Below, one piece after another: positions 59,204-64,000 of a stretch of 64,000 bases of DNA (its first letter is position 1; each line of letters starts with the position of its first letter). The stretch is from Holacanthus passer (lineage: Eukaryota; Chordata; Actinopteri; Pomacanthidae). Made by a program: the position numbers and the translations under genes. Under the pieces are notes generated by a model. The model had not been told where the DNA came from. It saw nothing but the letters and a program-made list of their open reading frames with translations, and did not search any database. The DNA lies in contig JAFREQ010000157.1 in assembly GCA_025331565.1 (NCBI GenBank), positions 248,001 to 312,000 of the forward strand, in the 5' to 3' direction.

Positions 59204-61102
59204 ATGTCTCAGTACTCAGGAAAGGTGAGTACCACAACAAGGGAGCAGCCACGCTGGAACCTTCCCATTTGTGCATGTGTGTCACAAACAAATGTCAATC
59301 ACAAATAACGGAGGCGACTGATCCAGCTTCAGACGTCAGCACAATATCTTTCTATCTCACAACACTGTTAGTCATTTTCACTGTCGCAAAAAAACAGATC
59401 GTGCTCTATGAGGGAAAATGCTTCACTGGGAGGAAGCTGGAGATCTGCAGCGACTGCGACAACTTCCAGGACCGCGGCTTCATGAACAGGGTCAACTCGG
59501 TCCGCGTGGAGAGCGGGGCCTTCATCTGCTTCGACCATCCGGACTTCAAGGGCCAACAGTACATTCTGGAGCACGGAGAGTATCCTGAATTCCAGCGCTG
59601 GAATGCCCATAACGATCACATGGGCTCCTGCAGGCCAATCAGGATGGTAGTGTGTGTGTGTGTGTGTGTGAGACCCCAGGGACACACAAATATTTGGTTG
59701 TGAGAAAAAAAAAGACTGGCATATGTGTGGCCCCATTTGTGCACATGTGTTTTTCAGATAAATCAAAGTCAAAGTATAACTTTTATATTAATACAGGAAT
59801 ATGTACTTGAAGTGCAGAAGCCTTTCAGCAACTTGCAGGTTTTCACATCACATACTGACACCAGCTAAATGAAAATCATACATTTAGTGCACTTATTATG
59901 TAATATGTGAGCTATACATATCATCCTCCACATGTACATCTAACCTTTAGATTTCTATAAGTGTGTTTGTGTAAGTGTTTGCACACTTAATACAGTCGCC
60001 GCCACACAAAGGACGGGGCCTTGGGTCCTTTGCAGTGTGAAGCGAAGGCCAACATTGGTGCCGTGACTCAGCCATAGGACGTGTCATTATCCTCCCCAGC
60101 ATGGAGAGCACTACAGGATGGAGCTGTTCGAGGGAGACAAGTTCAGCGGCCAGTGCGTGGAGCTGTGCGACGACTGCCCCTTCCTGCAGGCTCGAGGCCT
60201 GACCAAGAACTGCGTCAACTCCATCAGGGTTTATGGAGACGGAGCGTACGTATCCCTGCAGATAGACAGATAGATAGATAGATAGTGTAATTTAGTTTGT
60301 GGTCAGGAGTATGTAGACAGGACGAGAAACATTTGAAGAACAAGACAACAAATCTCCCTACCCAGAATGTTCTCCCCACAAAAAAAAGTCATCGATGAAA
60401 TAAAATGGAGATGAATGATCTAAAGATAATGTTTGTTACAGAATTAGAAATTTTGTCTTTTCAACTTTATTTGAAATTGACCTTCAAAACACTTTTTTTT
60501 TTTTAACAGGGAACACATTTCCTTGGTCTGTGAATTATCCAGAGTGACTGGGAAATGGTTTCTTTTGAATTTATAAAATGCTCTTTTTCAATATTTTTAG
60601 CATCACAAAGAAAACTCACATTGTGTCGGGGTGGTGTCAGAAATCTCAAGGCACTGACCATGAATCACTTCGCATCTCTCTCTCTCTCATTTCCTGCCAT
60701 CGCTACACACTTTTTAAGGACACAAAAAGAGATATATATATAAAAAAATGAAAACGTGTGTTAGAGGTTGGAACCTAGAAACTAAATGGCATAACTTAAT
60801 ACCACAAGAGGTAAGTAAGAAAATGTGTTCTTATATTATGGACGAACCCTTAGAAGCCAAGTCAGATGGAGTAATGACAGATATACGTCATATTCTTCAC
60901 CTTCTATCTTTCACTAGATGCGTGTTTAAAACAGTTTTTAAGCTATTTATTTATGTCTCCAAACAGCTGGGTGCTGTATGAGGAGCCTAACTACCGTGGG
61001 CGCATGTACATCGTGGAGAGAGGAAGCTACTGCACCCACATGGAGTGGCAGGCGGAGAACCCCAACATCCAGTCTGTTCGCAGGGTGGCGAACTACTTCT
61101 AA
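59204..61102 (+). CDS. crygn: Gamma-N crystallin (4 exons, complete)
   Basis: The exons are 59204-59224, 59398-59646, 60100-60245 and 60967-61102, for 552 nt or 183 residues, the length I recall for teleost gamma-N. Exon 1 encodes MSQYSGK; exon 2 encodes the first two Greek-key motifs; exons 3 and 4 encode one motif each. This mixed layout, gamma-like at the front and beta-like at the back, is the known signature of gamma-N genes. Characteristic segments are DCDNFQDRGFMNRVNS, EHGEYPEFQRWNAHNDHMGS, LTKNCVNSIRVYGDGA and PNYRGRMYIVERG. The product is a monomeric structural protein of the lens. It has ten cysteines, including CSDC in the first motif and CDDC in the third. Teleosts may have two gamma-N genes; I do not choose between them. 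The intron 2 donor (ATG/GTAGTG) runs into a GT microsatellite. Confidence 0.96.
59650..59670. repeat. (GT)n microsatellite abutting the crygn exon 2 donor
   Basis: A perfect TG run of about 21 bp that starts three bases after the donor GT at 59647. Confidence 0.9.
60263..60285. repeat. (GATA)n microsatellite in crygn intron 3
   Basis: A GATAGACA unit followed by about four GATA units, 17 bp after the exon 3 donor. Confidence 0.75.
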
Positions 61103-61211
61103 ACCACCTCAGTGTCGCCGGCAACACGACTGCAGGGACGAGACCATCCACAGAAGAGAAACACGCCACGCTGTCAAGTAATCTCCCTCTGACTCTGTGG
61201 GCCTGTAAAAT

Positions 61212-61217
61212 AATAAA
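61212..61217 (+). promoter_or_regulatory. Poly(A) signal of crygn
   Basis: AATAAA 110 nt after the stop codon, with a T/G-rich stretch (gcttgttgttttatttttg) just downstream. A second AATAAA at 61282-61287 could be used alternatively. Confidence 0.7.
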
Positions 61218-61289
61218 AGATGAAGAAAATGTTTGACTTTGCTTGTTGTTTTATTTTTGTACTGAATTATTCAAAGGCTGAAATAAAGT

Positions 61290-63160
61290 AGTGAATCTAC
61301 AATATCTTCAATCTTATTTCCATTTTTTCCCCCCCTCCCTCTTGGCTCCCTCAGTGTGAAACTTAACCATCACAATTCAGAGTAGAAATGGCTTCAGGCT
61401 ATGATTCAGGTAATTGCTTTCTATTACACGGCATAACTCCAATAACTTTAAGTGTTGTGCCTTTCCTCATACTAATGGATCCATTACCAGGTTACATGAG
61501 ATACTCCGGATACCACTGAACATAGATTAATAGATAGATAAATGGGCATTTTGCTTTTCCAGGAGGGAAATCAAATTGTCTTAATAGTACAAACTTGCAG
61601 CCTGTTGAAAACAAAATAGGCACAAAAACACAAGATGGCAGTCGCTCAGCCTTTTAGGAAACATGTTTGTGTGTCCTCCCTTCATATACAGGGTGTAAAT
61701 CAAGGGTGAAAGAGGGATATTGCAGAGGTTGATCTATGTGGACCTGCTCTGGGGAGCTCTGCTACCACCTAGTGTTATTAATCTATTTCAGTCAGGAGGC
61801 TCACCTCAGGGTGTTGAAAGAGATCACAGTGGGGGACGGAGATGACAAAAACATAAAAAAAAAAAAAAATCTGGATTTTTTTTTTCTTTTTTTCTTTGAA
61901 TAAAAAAAGCAATCCAAAGAACAGAAACAGTAATTCTGAATAATTAATTACTGCTGTTCATCCATGCTGTTTGGTTCATCCACCTAATTTGAGTTTGTCC
62001 AACAAGCTTATATCCAGTTTTTCATCATGTCATGCACGCATGCATTATGTATTTATGCAGTATAAGCAATGACAGACTGGCGCAAGTTGTATTTTAAGTC
62101 TTTTTACAGCCTGATTACCTCATAGTTTTATGTTTTATTCCATGCACCTCTGCACCATCTCCCCACATGCTCTCATTCTTCCAGGAATGTCACACCATGG
62201 TTGTGGCTCTCGGGCCTTTAATGAGCACCCGTGTGCTTTCTCTTCCAACTGTCATGACAACAGATCACCTATCTTTACAAGGTTTCACTCGTGGCCTCTA
62301 TCGAGTTACAGGGTCAATATGGGATAGCCTAATGAGGAAATGCTTTGTCTTGAGTTACACTCCGCGGCACTAGTTTAAGGGCGATTACCTATGGCTAACC
62401 TTATTCCTGAGCCATTTGCTGCTTGAATTGGCCGGGTGTCACCAACATGCCATTAGTCTGGATGTCAAAGACGAGAGAGAGAGAGGGACCTGTGAGCACG
62501 GCTTAATGGCATTTTAACAACGTCACTGCTGATTTTCTATGATGATGGGATTTATTATTCTGCACAAAAGACTTGAGTTTTAAAAGAGCTACGACGCAAA
62601 CCATGTGCCCTGATATATTATTATTACAGATCTATTTTAAGTCATAAATAAGCCTTGATTGGTTGCTCTAATGGAGGTAAGCTTTCTCCTTAAGTAGGGA
62701 GATTACGAAAGAGAAGCATAAGCAATTAGTGTGAGAAAGAAAGACTTGAACCTTAAACATTTTTTTTTAATGAAATACTTGTATAAGTGATTGTCCGTTG
62801 GCTGGGAGACTTGAAGCTTCAAGCACCTTTTAAAAAAATGTAATGTCACATTATTTGGCACTTATCAACAGAAACACTATTAAAAGAATAGGTTTGGAAA
62901 TAGGGGAAGATTCATGCCACACACTTCCTGTTTTGTGATAATAATAAAAAAACGCTTAGTGATTCATTATGAGTTTGGCTCTATTTTGGTTTCACTGTGT
63001 GAGGTCTATTTTATATTTAACACTGTCTGGCGGTGAAATGAGTAATTAGAAGGAATAAATTTTAAATAGCATTTATTGTATCCTCTTACTCCAAATTGGG
63101 TCAGCTATTTTTAGCCCTCCCACTAATGCATTAAAGATCATTGAGATAGACAAAAACCTT
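61290..63160. other. Intergenic sequence beyond crygn
   Basis: No gene is supported. It contains A- and T-rich runs near 61855-61910 and a short CT/GA tract near 62476. The 65-68 codon frames at 62130-62373 have no domain. Confidence 0.55.
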
Positions 63161-64000
63161 CTGAATCTATCACAGTATTTGTGGGACTGGTGGAGACATA
63201 ATCACATTTACTATATCACTTAAACACTGTAGGAGCTCATGCATTTATATTTTGAATTTGTTGACTAATTGCATTCAGATAAAATAAAAGATAGAATGTG
63301 AGCATATGTTTATCTCTATGTTGTTAAAAATATTGCATTTTGCAGTAAAATCTGCATGCATTTGATAAAAAAATCATATTTTAAACAGGGGCTAAATGAT
63401 AAGAGCAGACTATAAAACACCAAGTGTGACCATTGAGAGTGCAAATGTTATATGAGCCTGAGCACTAAAATAGAAATAAAAATCTCATCCTAACCTCATA
63501 GTCTGTTTACTATATGACCTAAACACTACAGGAGCTGATGCATATGCAGTCTAATTGCTTTGAGATACTCCAAATGAAATAAAAGACGGATTGTGAGTGT
63601 GTATTTATCTACATGCTGTTGAAATATTGCAAGATATTATTTGCATTTTGCAGTAAAAACTGCATGCATTAGATAAACATAATCTAACCTCATAATTTAC
63701 CTGTTTACCATATCAATGAAATACTATAGGTGCTAATGCATTCATATTTTGAATTTGCACTTGCAGTCTAGTCTAGTGTGAGCGTATTTATCCCTATGCT
63801 GTTAAAATATTGCAACATATTATTTGCATTTTGCAGTAAAACCTTCATGCATTACATAAACATTGTATTTAAATGCTTTTATCTAATGCAGTGATAAAAG
63901 CAGAAAAGTAGACTACAAAGCACCAAGTGTGTCCACAGAAAGTGCAAATGTTATATGAGCCTGAGCACTAAAATAGAAATAAAAATCTCATCCTAACATC
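63160..64000. repeat. Diverged tandem repeat with alternating unit structure (continues past window)
   Basis: Each unit contains 'catttactatatcacttaaa'-like and 'gcattttgcagtaaaa' blocks. The latter recurs at about 63335, 63643 and 63826, that is, at spacings of 308 and 183 bp. A further block ending 'cctgagcactaaaatagaaa' occurs at about 63458 and 63961 (spacing 503 bp) but is absent from the middle unit. The array is therefore built of long and short versions of one unit, repeating as a pair of about 490-500 bp. It is AT-rich and non-coding. Confidence 0.8.

Noticed and set aside
58750..59703. 317-codon plus-strand frame as a crystallin precursor or separate gene
   Set aside because: Only 59398-59646 codes for Greek-key sequence. 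The upstream part covers the crygn promoter, the true exon 1 in another frame, and intron 1, and has no family resemblance.
1..64000. CRISPR arrays, bacterial operons, prophage or retroviral genes
   Set aside because: No regularly spaced identical short repeats, no Shine-Dalgarno-led gene runs, and no reverse transcriptase, integrase or envelope frames were seen. The window is vertebrate throughout.

Overview
The window reads as nuclear DNA of a ray-finned (teleost) fish. It has long introns and intergenic stretches, vertebrate-type GT-AG splice sites, many microsatellites, and interspersed repeats of kinds I recognise from teleost genomes. The species cannot be named from the sequence. No bacterial genes, CRISPR arrays or operons are present.

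Five protein-coding genes can be supported, all in the right half. From left to right they are: (1) the first coding exon of ptprm (receptor protein tyrosine phosphatase mu), minus strand, at about 31.2 kb, preceded by a GC-rich 5' leader; (2) the single-exon gene lrrc30, minus strand, 37870-38763; (3) the complete eight-exon GTPase gene rheb, plus strand, 49229-54459; (4) a small secreted Ly6/uPAR three-finger protein gene, minus strand, 56362-57224, with a non-coding first exon and a TATA box; (5) the complete four-exon lens crystallin gene crygn, plus strand, 59204-61102.

Positions 1-31183 have no convincing exon. They are best explained as part of the first intron of ptprm, which is very long in other vertebrates. 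This stretch holds interspersed repeats, simple repeats, and patches rich in homeodomain and octamer-like motifs that could be enhancers. Positions 31.7-37.6 kb lie between ptprm and lrrc30, and 38.9-48.8 kb lie between lrrc30 and rheb. Both are non-coding and carry repeats. The last 0.85 kb is a diverged tandem repeat that runs off the window.

The gene order combines two blocks known from human: LRRC30-PTPRM (human 18p11) in the same head-to-tail orientation, and RHEB next to CRYGN (human 7q36). The genes share no pathway: ptprm is an adhesion receptor phosphatase, lrrc30 a little-studied leucine-rich-repeat protein, rheb the activator of mTORC1, and crygn a lens structural protein. No new multi-gene system is evident. 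The items most worth a second look are the hidden ptprm exon with a 5'-leader hairpin, three CCAAT boxes exactly 52 bp apart upstream of rheb, a nested transposon with a perfect 16-bp hairpin in rheb intron 2, the orphan three-finger gene, and a GT microsatellite lying against a crygn splice donor.
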